A stretch of DNA of 64,000 nucleotides from Epiperipatus broadwayi (GCA_028023455.1 JAQFVV010006222.1:351001-415000), one strand, 5' to 3'. Shown: positions 1-12,400, counted from the stretch's first letter. Made by a program: numbers and translations. The notes: a model not told the origin generated them from the letters alone.

Positions 1-77
1 TAATTTAATAAGCTTGTATTACAAATGGTATATAATGAGCATGCCAATAGCTCTTAACAAGCTTTTCAGAACATATC

Positions 78-125
78 TATCCTCAGACCAGTTTCTAGCT
101 CTAGATTTCATTAATGAGCTAGGAT
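78..125 (-). ncRNA. Hammerhead-like ribozyme core, inverted copy of array A (degenerate)
   Basis: Read on the minus strand, the conserved CTGATGA is changed to TTAATGA (plus-strand 108-114), followed by GAAACTGGTC (plus-strand 86-95). Its stem I is the best preserved of the family: TCA pairs with TGA next to the core, and TATCC pairs with GGATA further out, leaving an unpaired TAGC on the 5' strand. An internal loop on the 5' strand of stem I is usual in natural hammerheads. Two changed core bases should abolish cleavage. Confidence 0.45.
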
Positions 126-264
126 ATTCAAGCATTAGATTTAAAATTCCAGGTCATATGGCTAGTTAGATTTCAAGACATATGGATGTCTGAAAATTTC
201 AGATTGTCTACTTAATAGTTGAACATTAGATAAAGTGCTGGGCTTGACCTGGTATTTTAAATAT

Positions 265-324
265 AATGCTTGAATGCCTCACTGATGAAAGCCTGAGCTA
301 GAAACTGGTCTGAAGATAGGGATG
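265..324 (+). ncRNA. Candidate type I hammerhead ribozyme, array A copy 1
   Basis: The conserved core is complete: CTGATGA at 282-288, GAAAC at 301-305, and GTC at 308-310 with predicted cleavage after C310. Stem II is AGC/GCT closing a CTGA loop (290-299), bounded by an A·A pair rather than the usual G-C. Stem III is the tiny ACTGGT, which would work best in a dimer as described for minimal-stem-III hammerheads. Stem I begins with TCA/TGA (279-281 with 311-313), then CC/GG beyond an internal loop. Motif assignment is by eye. Confidence 0.55.
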
Positions 325-637
325 TTCTGAAAAGTTTGTTAAGAGCTATTGGCATGCTCATTAACATTTGTAATACAAACTTATTTAATTAAGTCACATC
401 ATATATGACTTGATTTCCTTGCAATTATTGTTATTGCTCTTAAGGCTTTGGTAATTTTATAATGATAAAGCTATTAATATTGGTGTACCTGAACTTAGTT
501 CAGTCCCATATGGCTATTTAAGTCAGATAGCTGGATTTGAAACATATGAATGTCTGAAAATTTCAGATTTTCTACTTAATAATTAAACATTATATAAAAT
601 CCTGGGCTTGATCTGATGTTTTAAATCTAATGCTTGA

Positions 638-697
638 ATATCTTAGTGCATCACTGATGAAAGCTAACACTAGAAATCGATCCAAGGATGGAAATAT
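638..697 (+). ncRNA. Degenerate hammerhead-like core, array A copy 2
   Basis: CTGATGA is intact at 654-660 and GAAA at 673-676. Stem III is the palindrome ATCGAT (676-681) followed by C682. Stem II is eroded (AGC no longer pairs with ACT), and stem I pairing beside the core is lost. Probably inactive, but its position in the unit matches copies 1 and 3. Confidence 0.45.
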
Positions 698-987
698 TCT
701 GAAAAGCTTATTAAGAGCTACTGGAACACTCATTATATAACATTTGTAATACAAGCTTATTAAATTAAGTGACATGATATATAACTTGAATTTCTTGCAA
801 TTATTGTTATTGCTCTTATGGCTTTGACAATTTTATATGGCTAAAGCTATTAATATATTATGTATCTGAACTTAATTCAGTCCTATATAGCTATTTAAGT
901 TGTCTGAAAATTTCAGATTTTCTACTTAATAGTTAAACATTAGATAAAATGTTGAGCTTGAACCGGCATTTTAAATCTAATGCTTGA

Positions 988-1046
988 ATATCCTAGCACC
1001 TCACTGACAAAAGCCAGGGCTAAAAACTAGTCTGATGATAGCGATG
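988..1046 (+). ncRNA. Degenerate hammerhead-like core, array A copy 3
   Basis: The core reads CTGACAA (1,004-1,010) instead of CTGATGA, and the base equivalent to G12 is A, so it should be inactive. Stem II AGCCAGGGCT still pairs, stem III is the palindrome ACTAGT, and C1032 is followed by TGA, which still pairs with the upstream TCA. Structure is kept better than the catalytic bases. Confidence 0.45.
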
Positions 1047-1110
1047 TTTTGAAAAGCTTGTTAAGATCTATTGGCATACTCATTACATAATATATATCAC
1101 TAGAACTTGT

Positions 1111-2450
1111 TATAAAAATAGGAATTGATTTAATTAATTTCTGGACATATGAAATATCTAATCATTTATATACAAAAAATATGTATATACTATATATTAA
1201 TTCTAATATTTTCATGGATAAAAGATGTTATATTATTATTACCATATTTGGGATATTCCTTGTAGTGAAAAAGCTAAATGCTGACTTTTCAGTACAATAT
1301 CAAGTACCTTTCTCAGAGCGTCCTCTTTCTCAAATCATAAGAATGAGTGTGAGGTTTAAAATCGTTTTTATCATTTTCTTTCTCCTCATATTTAAATTCT
1401 ATTGGTTGAGAAGTTTTAAAATTTATTTTCTCTTCCAATAGCTTCTTCCAAATGTTGTTAAATCTTCTTTAATTCACACCTTTCATTGATGCTCTTGGGC
1501 CTTTTAAAAATCTCTCTCTATATATGTATAATAAAGCAATAATTAAGTTTTATATTTAAAATTGTTTGGCACTTTTCTATTTAAATAAAAATAAAAAATT
1601 TAAAAAGCAAATTTAGTTACTGATTTTATTATGCATATATAATTAATATCTAAACCATTATACAATTACAAATAACCAGTAACGCCCTCTGTCTAAAACT
1701 CAACAGAGGGCGTTACTGGATATTTGTAATTGTATAATGGTTTACATATTTGTATGATTATTTCAGTTAGTGTTAACAGTAACTTTATTTTCATATATAA
1801 TTAAGTATCAATACTAAATATAATTACAGAAGGTTTGAACACAGACTTTCAAGCTCCATCTAATTACCTCTACCTAAATATTTGAATATTAAATATGTAT
1901 GTACTATATATATATTTAAAGTTATTTTAACCAAATTGTCATGCTGAAAATCTAAGTATTTCCAATAGATTATTGTGATATATCTTAGTTATACATCAAT
2001 TTTCAAGCAATTCTATTGCATTTAAATATATTAAACTTCGATTTTAAAATTTCATTCTATCTTGAAAAAGATCAAAAGTTAACAAAACAGATTTTCCAAA
2101 ATCAATAAAAGTATTTAAAAACAAACAAAAAAAAAAAAACCTGTTGCTTAAAAAATGTTATTAATCTAACTTTCTGTCGTTTAAAAAACATTATTGTTCA
2201 TAACAAACAAAAGTATGTTTATTACAAAATGCTATATAAATTCTCATCTTATGCTTATATTCTAAATTATTCTTTTCTTTATTTTTAATTAACGTGAATC
2301 CATACTTGTTTGTAAATAATATTATATATGTGATTGGATAAAATAGACATATCTTACTTCTCCCTACTCTAAATACTGGAATGTATTCTAATAAACTCAT
2401 TATGAAATCAGCTAAAGTAGTCCTATTTCGGCAACAATTTTAATGTTTTC
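1111..2450. other. AT-rich non-coding DNA apart from the hairpin at 1,651
   Basis: No protein similarity, RNA gene or further repeat was recognised. The short open frames (for example 1,181-1,441 plus and 2,191-2,400 minus) show only composition-driven hydrophobic and Lys/Asn-rich translations. Confidence 0.6.
1651..1744. repeat. 42-bp inverted repeat (foldback/MITE-like hairpin)
   Basis: Arms 1,651-1,692 and 1,703-1,744 are complementary at 41 of 42 positions around a 10-nt loop. The inner part of each arm (CAGTAACGCCCTCTGT and its complement) is much richer in G+C than the surroundings. The near-perfect match suggests recent origin or a very short foldback element. No coding capacity and no clear target-site duplication. 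Confidence 0.75.
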
Positions 2451-2590
2451 TGTTGTGTATTCAAAATGCAAGTAATCAGAACACCAACAATTAAACAATA
2501 CATATTAACTATAAATAAATGATGAATAGCAATTAATAGTGCAAAGTTATTGCTTTACACAAAAACAATATATATATATATTGTGAACTT
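2451..2590 (-). mobile_element. LTR fragment (R-U5 end), related to the LTR element at 17-20 kb
   Basis: TGTTGTGTATTCAAAATGC and the following AACACCAACAATTAAA, GATGAATAGCAATTAATAGTG and ACAAAAACAATATATA match the low-coordinate end of the LTR at 19,427, in the same order and spacing. It stops at a TA run, after which the match fades. This is a truncated, diverged copy with no internal element sequence beside it. Confidence 0.65.
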
Positions 2591-5400
2591 TTATTTAGGT
2601 CCCTGTATTTAATAATCTAAAATTTTAAATCATAATAATATATCTGGCATGAAAATCTTAATGAGTGGCTTTCAATAAAGACTGTTCTGGATGCACTATG
2701 AAATTGCTTGAGTGGAGAAGAGATTTTAAACCCAGTGTAGGTCTGAAACTAGGGATAAAATAACAATTTAAAAATATTGTTATTAATTGGGAGATAAATA
2801 TATTACTATTTTATTATTGTTGAATAGCAATTGAAATAAATAAATAATTAAATCAAATTATAAATCATTACAGTTAATTCTTAAGCATATTTTCTTTTAT
2901 AGTGAATTGAAAATAGTTTTTGATATTATGGGTAGTTATTAAAAATAAAGCCAGAGGGAGTAATGTTAATATATTCACACTAAGATTATTGGCAAATTTC
3001 TTACCACAATGCCTTGTAATAAAAACTATATATATATATATTAAAACAAAGTTGTAGGGGGGGGGGGGTGATTAAGAAAAAAAGAACAAAACAACCACAG
3101 ATTTCAACTCTGATCTTCTAAAATAAGGAGAAAAAAATCAGAAAATTTTGGAATCTAATTGAATGGGATTATAATATACTGCTATCTAAAAACATGGAAT
3201 AAAATCTAAAAGCCTTGCTATTATTTTAAGCACCATCTCCTCGACCATATAGTTCCTAGGATTCATACTGGAGAAGGAGATGAAAGCCATGGGGATAAGT
3301 CTTTATCTAAATAAATATTGCTTCAAACCCAGAAAAATTCAAGAAAAAGTAAGCTTTTGCTTGTATTTTATTCATATTTTTAAAATCTCTTCTTTAAAAA
3401 TGACGCACAAATTATTTACAGTTAAAAGAAGTAGCTGATAATGTTTGTATTTCGTGCCACTGTTAAACATAAAGCAGAAACATATGTTCATTTGAAAATT
3501 GTAATTTCAAGAATTTTAAAGAAAGATTTCAGAAGATATTATATATAAATCAAAATTAATTTTATATCATATAATTTTAATAAAGTTAAAAGATAATTGC
3601 AAGTGATTTTATTCTCAATTTTTATTAAGAAATAAACACTCATCTGCTGATTTTTCCTAGTGCGAACTTGTGTAATGATAGTAATACAAAACTACAAATT
3701 CATTAAAAATGCTCAAGATATTGTACTTGTAATTGGATAAATTCTTTTTAATATTGCTATTCATATAATGCTTTGCTAATAAAATGGAACAAAATAAATA
3801 GTTACTTTTAAGGTTTTATTGTGAAATATATGTCGTCATAATAAAGTTTTAAAATATTTAAAATGCCACATTATTTAAAGATTGTTACAAATCGTACGGG
3901 GGAGGAAAGAATAAAATTAATAAAAAAATTTAAAAAGTTAAAATATGTTAATTGTAGTAAAGTCACTTTCAAGGAAAATTATCTGGATTAAAGCATAAAT
4001 AAACTGCTTTTAGTAATATTCCACATTTACATCTTGTCTCACTATGTTAATATCGAATCAATCAATAAATGTATTTAAAAAGTTTGTTTGGAAGACTACA
4101 ATAACCTATAAAGTTATTAAGGAAAATAATCTCCAGAAAAGTGGATAAGCCTATCCTTTTAAGTATGCTACAATTGGAAGTGTGAATTTTAATGTCTTAT
4201 TAATTATCGATACAGAAACCATTAAATATTTTTTTTACCTTTAGAGAAGTGTTGAATATTGCTTTATTATGCATCAAACAGGATAATAAAAAAATATATG
4301 CATTATTTGGAATGTTTACTCATCATAATATCAGCTCCTATCATTTTAGCTCACCAGAATAAAAATAAACTTTCCTAATAGGATAAACTCTGAGAGTACA
4401 AAATGTTTGTTTATTATTTTTTTTATTACTGCTGTGTTGGCTTATTGTGGTATATGGTCTAAAATATATTTAGTCAAAAGGATATAAAAATGTATAAAGA
4501 TACATACACTTATTATTACACACATTTTTGTTATTTTCCCAAGTAAGGGAAAACATAACCTTAATGTCATTGATGTGAAGAGAGAGAAAAATATTTATCT
4601 CTTGCAGTTTAAAATTGATTTTAATGTATTTTATTAAATGGTGAACATACAGACATTTTTGTCAAAGATATACTAAAGACCCAATTATTTACTTATATAA
4701 AAGAAAAATTGATCTAAACCTTTTGCATTTCTTAATTTTACATAGAAATGAACTTGTCAACTTTGAATACAAATGCAGGTTGCTTAAATACATTGTGCTC
4801 TCTCTAACAAAAGTATAGTTGTCATTTTAAAATAATTAATAATCATTTGACATATATAGTTCAGTTTGTCTATTGATATATCAATGGTTCTGCATTGTGA
4901 AATGGAAAATGTATATCTCCACTGTTATTGTTAGTGTTATTTTACCTTGCTATAATATTGAGAATGATTTGTGACAGTTTTTAGCTGATAGGATGTGCCA
5001 ATAGAATGGCATCTAATAAATTAATATTAATATTGAGCATTGGCTGATGGAGAATCACCTATTGCTGATCCCATGAGAGGATAGTTTGGTAGAGGCTGAG
5101 TAATAATTAATGCTTGTTAGCATAAATAATCCCAAAAGAAAGGATATCCATGGTCTGAATTCTGTTTTTTTCATGATGAGGCAAAGCCCCCATGTGTACA
5201 CCCATAGAAAGGTAGTAGAATTATCCATATTATTATACAACTGTCATATTGTTTTATAGAGCCTCCCTTTTTATTGTTAGATCCCTCATGATGATATAGA
5301 GTTAGTTTTTCCATGGTGTATGGTGAAGTTTCGTATTTTAAAATCATATGGCAAGGATAAAATAATGTTAGATTAAGGAACACTTGTCTATCTATAGTGT
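2591..5400. other. AT-rich non-coding DNA, nothing recognised
   Basis: Contains a short TA run near 3,030, a G run near 3,060 and many A/T homopolymers. No reverse transcriptase, transposase or tRNA-like motif was seen on either strand. Confidence 0.55.
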
Positions 5401-5705
5401 TTGCTTAATTAAAATAGTGTTTTATGATGTTGCAGGATCTTCATCAGTTGACAGATAAACCAAACCCAAAATCTACTTGTAATTGTAGAACTTATAGATG
5501 TAAGAGCAAGAGATGCACATCACAGTGTGGATTTATCTTCATTGAATAATATTTAACAATGGATTGGTAAGATCAGTTAAGTATTCAATAATTAGGTTGT
5601 GGACAGAGATAATGTTTTAGTGACATGTGTGTATTTGACTTTTGATGTTCCTACTTCAATACACCAAACCTGTTCATCGCAAATTATAATCAGTTATTAA
5701 TTGCA

Positions 5706-5737
5706 CAGAATATGATAATTGCCCTTATCATATTCTG
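5706..5737. repeat. 13-bp hairpin
   Basis: CAGAATATGATAA and its exact complement flank a 6-nt loop. Short, and possibly chance in AT-rich DNA. Confidence 0.5.
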
Positions 5738-5799
5738 ATAAAAGAAATGGCTTTGGTATAATGCACTACATTATAACTTTCGAATTCTAAATTTAAAAT

Positions 5800-7000
5800 T
5801 TGTGCATACCATAAGGTCCTAAATACACTGTTGTTTTTGTACTTTAAGTGCTAGTTCAGTTTCAATAAGGTTTCATTATCTTATTCTTTAAAATAAGCTA
5901 AACAGTAATAAGTGATACTCTTAATATCATTGTATAAGTTAGTCACATTGACTAAGAGTATGGTCAATGGTATATCAGGTATTTTCCCATCCTTGAGTTT
6001 AATTTAATATATTGGTTTTATTTCATGCCATGTCTTTGAATTAAAATTTGTAAATATTGTAAATAAAGTTTGTTGTGTTTAAAAATTTATTGAGTTGCCT
6101 GTAGTCTTATTGCTAATCATCATATATTGAAACGGAAACCTCCCAATCTCTTTCCGTTTCACCATCGACCTAATCACCTACTTGTCTGAACGTGTTTCGA
6201 ACCTGTCTTAAATGTAAAAATGTTATATACAAGTCAAGCGGGAAAACTTTGCTATCATGGCTGCTTGAATAGTATCATCCATTTACATATGAAAAACACA
6301 CTATAATTAGACAGGTTTGATAAAATTATAGCGTAAAAATACTCATAAATTATTATAAAATGTTTTATTAATTTTCAGTCAATTCTTAGTTATATTAGCT
6401 ATGATATTCGTATGTGGATGGATAATATAAACCTTGGAATAATGGCAAAATGATTCATATATATATTTAAGTTTAAATAAAAAAGAAATAATGTAAAACA
6501 TTTTCTTTAAAATATATTTAATGGTTTTCTGATTTAATGTTTTACATATATAATTGAAACTAAAGTATTTTCTTTAAATTTGCTTTTTTTTTTTAATAAA
6601 CAAATAATATTGTAAAAACAAATATGTTAAAGTTATTTATTTCAGTAAAATAAAAATCATCTGTTTGTAATTAAAAATGAGAATTTTGTGTAAACAAGAA
6701 ATCAATTAGTGACCGCACCCTGAGTAAAAAGTAAAATCTAGTTTACTGATTGATTTTTGTTTGTAACAAAAGACTTTATCGTTAAATCAGAATACTGTTA
6801 TTTCTGCTAAGCTTTAACATTCTATAACACCTAGAAAGGAATTTAATTAGTAAAATCTGAATTGAATTATATGATTTATATATTTTAATAATTTTAAGTA
6901 AATTAAATATAACACCTTGGAGATGTTATCTGTTGTAGAAATTAGATTATATTATTTTGTTTAATTAAAAGTCAATTGGTCCTGAGGCAAATGAAATTCC
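5800..7000. other. AT-rich non-coding DNA, nothing recognised
   Basis: A modestly GC-richer stretch at 6,125-6,260 contains no frame, tRNA-like box or repeat that I can name. Confidence 0.5.
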
Positions 7001-7019
7001 AAAAAGGTGTTAAGGTTTA

Positions 7020-7945
7020 GTGAAAATATATAAATAGGCCTTATTTTAAGCAGGAAGATAGACTCCATCTTGCTGTTGAAGAGCTGTTAATATCAGAAGA
7101 GATAAATCGTTTAATTTTACCATGTCTGGCTAAAGTCAGGCAAAATTTTGCTGCCGTCCCCGTGATGGAATGCCGAAGTTCAATCCATCCAATGCCGAAG
7201 CAACAACCAACAAGCTTATACCAAATAAAAGATGCCATAATCTGCTAAAAGGGACTTGCCTTCATTCCAACACCATTTTAAAATTGTCTCCCAACTAAAC
7301 AGAACATGCCATAAGCCACCAAAGAGTCACCTTCATTCCAGCTCGAATATCTCCAGTTCAGCTATAGGAGAACTGTCTTAATATTACTAAAATAGCAGAG
7401 CTCTGTGTAAATTTCAAAACAATCATTATTTCTTCAAAATCAGGTTAGCTAACCATATTATTGTAAATTCTTTCTAAATTGTTTTCGAAATAATATTTAA
7501 ATTCTATAAAATGAAATACTTTTGCTAATTTCTTTATTAATTCAATATTATTGTAACTCCTTTCTAAATTGTTTTCGAAATAATATTTAAATTCTATAAA
7601 ATGAAATACTTTTGCTAATTTCTTTATTAATTCAATATTGTAAACTCCTTTCTAAATAGTTTTCGAAATAATATTTAAATTCTATAAAATGTAATACTTT
7701 TGCAAATTTTTCTTTTTATTAATTCAATATTTTTGCTATATAATTGAATCACTGCAGTATATTTACTTTTCTTTTGATTATTTTAAATAATTATTAATTA
7801 TGCCTGCGTTTCGAAATGGCATGCATTTAATTACCAATATTTTTTTTTAAAAAGATAGAATTTAAAATCTTCGAATTATTAGTTATTATAGTGTCATTTC
7901 GTGTGCTGTTTCGAAAACCTAATTTCTAAATAGTGGTGACCCGTT
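7020..7945 (+). mobile_element. Possible LTR of a decayed LTR retrotransposon
   Basis: Three signals lie in LTR order: a TATA-like TATATAAATAGG at about 7,026, an AATAAA at about 7,223, and TGGTGACCCG at about 7,933, which resembles a primer-binding site of Ty3/gypsy elements. The segment 7,040-7,340 is richer in G+C than its surroundings. A second LTR, a coding region and clear TG...CA ends were not found, so this is a tentative call. Confidence 0.3.
7457..7740 (+). repeat. Tandem repeat, three ~88-90 bp units
   Basis: TTTCTAAATTGTTTTCGAAA recurs at 7,471 and 7,561, and with one change at about 7,649, each followed by TAATATTTAAATTCTATAAA. The first two units are almost identical and the third has small indels. 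It lies inside the LTR-like segment and could be a U5 or leader minisatellite. Confidence 0.85.
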
Positions 7946-8379
7946 TGCCCTCGTTGTTATTTAGTCATTTATTAATTAATTAATATAAATATAAAATGTG
8001 GCTTTTCAACCTTTAATTATTATGTTACTAAAGATTAAACTAGCCTGGAGTGTAATCATAAGTATATTTTTTAGTAAAGTATTCGTAAGTCCCTTATTAA
8101 ATATACTTTTCCCCCTTTTAAAAATTTAGGAGTTATAGATAACTAAAGAGATTAAATGGGATAAAGTAAAGTTTGTATATATATATATTCCCATCAGTAG
8201 CATATCGTATTCCTCATGCTACAGCAGAGTTGGCTCTTTTGATCAAGCTGATGATCTAGTGTTCATTTGATGTATGGTATTAATTTATAATATACTTCGG
8301 CTTGGCGAATGTGGAATTTATTAATATTTTCTCATTGTGCTGTTTTATATATATATATAAGATGGAGCCATGGTAAGTC

Positions 8380-8720
8380 TAGCCCATCTTCCTCTCTTAT
8401 GGGTAGTGCAGTAGCTAAATCTGAGCTACGAGCCAGATTAGCATGTAAGTCCCCCTACTTCTTATGAACTAAATAAAGGTTCCCTTTTAGCAGCATGACA
8501 ACCAGTTAGTGGGTAAACCAGCGTTTGTCATGAAAACCCTAAAACTATTCTTCCATCTGCAGAGCAACTTTATTATTATATTTTACTTGTGCCTAGCATA
8601 TTAGTAAAATCTCTATAGCCAACTCTGCCTCCCTAATATGCAGTCTTCGGCATTGATCTGAAGCATTCTTGAAAACCTGTTCGATCTAAAGCTATCTGGG
8701 GTGCTTTATATGCCCATTTT
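8380..8720. other. GC-richer unclassified segment
   Basis: This stretch (for example GCATGACAACCAGTTAGTGG) stands out from the AT-rich background and looks like a dispersed repeat. No coding frame, terminal repeat or RNA polymerase III box pair identifies its class. Stated only as a composition anomaly. Confidence 0.3.
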
Positions 8721-9170
8721 AATATAAATTTATTATAATTAGATGTATTGTTAAGCTTCACTCCAGACTTGGTTTGATTTCATGTATAATAGCCACTCAA
8801 AATGATTATAAAAGAACATAACTAATAAATGAATGTAGTGATTAGTTGTATAGTGTGATATTTGATTCCATTAAATAATATCAACAGACCTATTTGCCAA
8901 CGTATCAATTATTGTTCAAATGGCCTAAAGAAATGTTATTTTATAAATTAAATGCCTGCGTGCATTTGCCAACAATAATGTTATTCAAAATACATCTCAA
9001 ATTGTCAATAAATATATTTATAATTCATCATATATCAGTTTCTGTCTCATTATTAGATCAATCCAATTCACTAATTGCCTTAGCTTTTCATTAGTAAAGG
9101 CCCTATTAAATTAATGTATTAGATTTTATCTTTGGAATGTTTCTAGTATTTAAGTTGTTATATATATGTT

Positions 9171-9410
9171 TAAGTCCATGAGTCTTATTGTTTTCTCCGA
9201 TTTGCTATTGGGCCGGATTAAGAATTAATTCTTGTGTGCCATCATTGTTATGTTGTCCATTAGGTGTTTGACCTGGGGCTTGGAGAGTGGGTTCGAATCC
9301 AGGCTGGTCCCTGACCAAAATCTCAGGCTCGACTGGGTTTGAAGTACATTTTGTGAGTTCCAGCTCATGTTAGATGGATAAGCATGTTTTGACCGGCACA
9401 ATATACACTA
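9171..9410 (+). mobile_element. SINE family 1, copy 1
   Basis: About 230 bp shared with the opposed copy at 31.6 kb. It contains GGTTCGAATCC (9,290-9,300), a perfect match to the RNA polymerase III B box; the A box would lie about 40-50 bp upstream, near TTAGGTGTTTGACC. The 3' half (TGAAGTACATTTTGTGAG, TCATGTTAGATGGAT) is the most conserved part between copies. No poly(A) tail or clear target-site duplication. Confidence 0.65.
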
Positions 9411-9429
9411 TTATTGTTATTGCTATCGA

Positions 9430-12400
9430 CCTATCAGAAGATTATAAACCAAAATCCTCATCAACCAATATAGTACAATTAACTATATGTTGTTATATCC
9501 TAATAATTTGGTTAAGCCCTCTAATTTATTAGTACATCTAATGCATCATCACACAATAATCAAAATGTTAATAACTTAGAGTACAGATTATTTTAAGTAC
9601 TAGATTAAAAGATAAATATAATACTGATTTAATTGGTTTAGTTGAACTCGCAGAGCTATCATCCACTGATCTTGATCCCATGGTTTATAATTATTTGAGA
9701 AAAAGAATTTGGTAAGTTATTGTGTTTATTTATTAAAAAGTTATTCCTATTCCTTAAATATTAAAGTTATAAGAGTTATTGAGTTCATAAAGTTTATGTG
9801 TAACTGCTAAATATATTGAGAGCGGTTTTGTGCATTCTATTTGGGTAGTGGTAAAATCCCTCTCACTGACCCAAGTATAATTTGTATAATGATTTTGAGT
9901 GTTTGAACCCTGAGAAGAATTAGTTGTTAAGTTTCAAGGTAGAATTTAAATTTATAATAAATTTTAAATATCTAGTTATTCATTATAATTAGACTTGAAA
10001 ATAGATTACTTTCACTGTTTTAGGAAAGTCAACCAAACTTTAAGGTATAAATTACTTCTTTTGTTGTAAAAAGTATAGCTTGTTTTAACTTCATGATAAA
10101 TATTCTGGTTGTGACAAGCTTGAAATCCCTATTTTTATTTAGATTATCTTTTTACCATTTAATACCATATTAGTTCATAGTTTAAGATTTCAGTCTCCAT
10201 CATTAACATTGTTCTTCAATTTCATCTTGATCATTCTTTTATTTATTCATTCTCATTTGCCATTAATTCATTATCATAATTGATTAATCATACATTAACT
10301 TTTATTCTTTTATCATCTTAACTATTCATTAACTCTTGTTATATCATCATCTTAATCATTCATTATTCTCATATATCTTCATTCTTTTCTCTTCATTCTT
10401 AGACTCATTTCATTCTACTATTTAATTATTACTTATTTTCATCATCCATGTAATCATCTACATCATAATTTACTTATCATTTCATTTATAAGTTTAATTT
10501 TATAATCATTCCAGAGATATAATTATTAGTTATTTATTAGTTTGCTGAATATCAAATTTAACTCATCACCTCTTGTTTGTGTAGATTTTAAAGCTGGTTT
10601 GACCAGAAGTTATTATCTTTATTAATCATCTTGTGATCTTCTTAAGATCTATAGTTTTATGCTAGTTTTATTTAATACAGGAATCATTTCGTTAGTTTAA
10701 CCTTTTTGTTTCTTTATGCTTATAGTCTTGATAATGAGAGTATGATAGGTTGCATAGGAGAATTTAGTCACTAAAATGTGCGGCATGATTCGTTTATGAC
10801 CAGTTAGACCAGTGAGATGGTTACAATATATATTGTGGCCATCTGAATGAGCACAAGGGTTTAAGATACTTTGTATCTTAAATAAATAGTTATATTATAT
10901 TAAAAAAAAATGAAATAGCCTTAGAATTTTAAAATTTTAGCTGGAGATTGCTTAAAGCTTAAATATGGGTTGCTTGTGCAGTTTACTGACCACTTTATAA
11001 GTGTTTATTGGTATTGTTGTGGTTAATGAGGTGTTTAATGTAGGGAAGGGGGGTTGTTTATTAATGGAATTGATACATCTTGTTGGAAAGATGCAAAGTT
11101 ATCCTGTGTTAGTATAATATTATTTGAATGGTTTCAAAATCCTTTATTCATTAATTCTTATCCTTTTGTCAACAGTTAATAGCAGTTTCAATTATATTTA
11201 GTTAAGACAGTTCAATATATAGGTTGTAGTGCATGTGTATGCCTGTATGATTCTGCATTATGTTTCATTTCATTTTCATCTTTAATAACAGCAAACAATA
11301 GTACATTCACAATAAAAACATTTAAACTACAATAGTTATTTTAAATAATTAACAAATATATATTTCTTTCCAATAATTAATAGATAGTTAAATCAATGGA
11401 TTATTTTATAAACTGAATAAATTATTAATCATTTTATTTGATAGTTAATTACTATTCATTTTTCTTTCAAGTTTAAAAGCTATTTATTTTATTATTTGTA
11501 TTTTTTTTCTTGTCTTCATTTAGTTTTAAAAATCAAAATGATTTTTTTTTTAAAAAAAAAAGATTTGTTTTTGCATATGTAATTAGTTAGTTAGCAAGAT
11601 GTGTGGGAGTAACCTGGTGAAAGGCAAATGAACTTGGCTAAAAAGAGTTTTTTGAACAAAGATTTCCAGTGTAAAATTTGCTCTTTATAATGTAATGGTA
11701 GACAGTAAACAGTGGTTCATGTATTGTAAAAATTAAAGCCAATTACTGAAGTCAAATTGACTTTGAAAAGACTTTAGAGTAAAAACTTCCAAAGGAGCTT
11801 CAGAACTTTATTATGGAAAAAATTAATTAAAAAATGCAATTCTAAGGTTTTAAAAAAGGTATGTCGGTTTAATTAACTCTCTTTGATTTAAACATTTCTG
11901 AATTAATCCCTTTATAACTATTACTCTTTTAAAAATGTGTGTTAATAACATCCAGTCTATATTATTTCATTTAATTGCCATTTTAAATAAGAGTGGTTTA
12001 CATAAATATTATTGTTATATCATTAAACAACGTATTTTTTTGATATATATGGAAACGCATGCAGAACTGTTCTATAGAATATATTTTAATTTCTCACTAT
12101 TTTTCATGTAGTGTTCTTTGTGAAGATTATACATAGACCTAAGGATATGTCTATTTTGATAGATCATATTATGTTTAAGTTCATCGTAAGGAGATAACAG
12201 TATTCATTTATTTGATATTTCTGAAATTAATGCGCATTTTAAATTAAGGAAATAAAATGTAAGCTACTTCTGTTAAATTGAATAGAAGGACAGAAATGCT
12301 GGTAATTTTTGGTTCTCTTCAATACGGACAGAATATAAAATAAAGCATTATTAATTATGGAATTACTAAGGACAATTTAAAGTATTATTAAATGCTATTC

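Larger units (their letters stand above)
1..1110 (+). repeat. Tandem repeat array A, ~350-372 bp unit (retrozyme-like)
   Basis: Three units in direct orientation. Landmarks recur in order: a self-complementary CTGAAAATTTCAG (about 190, 553 and 901), TAATGCTTGAAT, a hammerhead-like core (282, 654, 1,004), then TTGTTAAGAGCTATTGGCAT. The core-to-core spacing is 372 and 350 bp. The first ~150 bp are a partial inverted copy of the same unit, so 1-150 can fold onto about 258-398. No protein is encoded. The units differ by many substitutions, so the array is old. Short direct repeats with one hammerhead each are the known form of animal retrozymes; the assignment here is inference, while the tandem structure is directly visible. 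Confidence 0.8.

Noticed and set aside
5055-5383. Overlapping minus-strand frames of 61 and 70 residues
   Set aside because: No motif, and they disagree in frame without a supporting domain.
10190-10500. CRISPR-like or satellite periodicity in the TCATT tract
   Set aside because: The words recur irregularly with no fixed unit or spacer.
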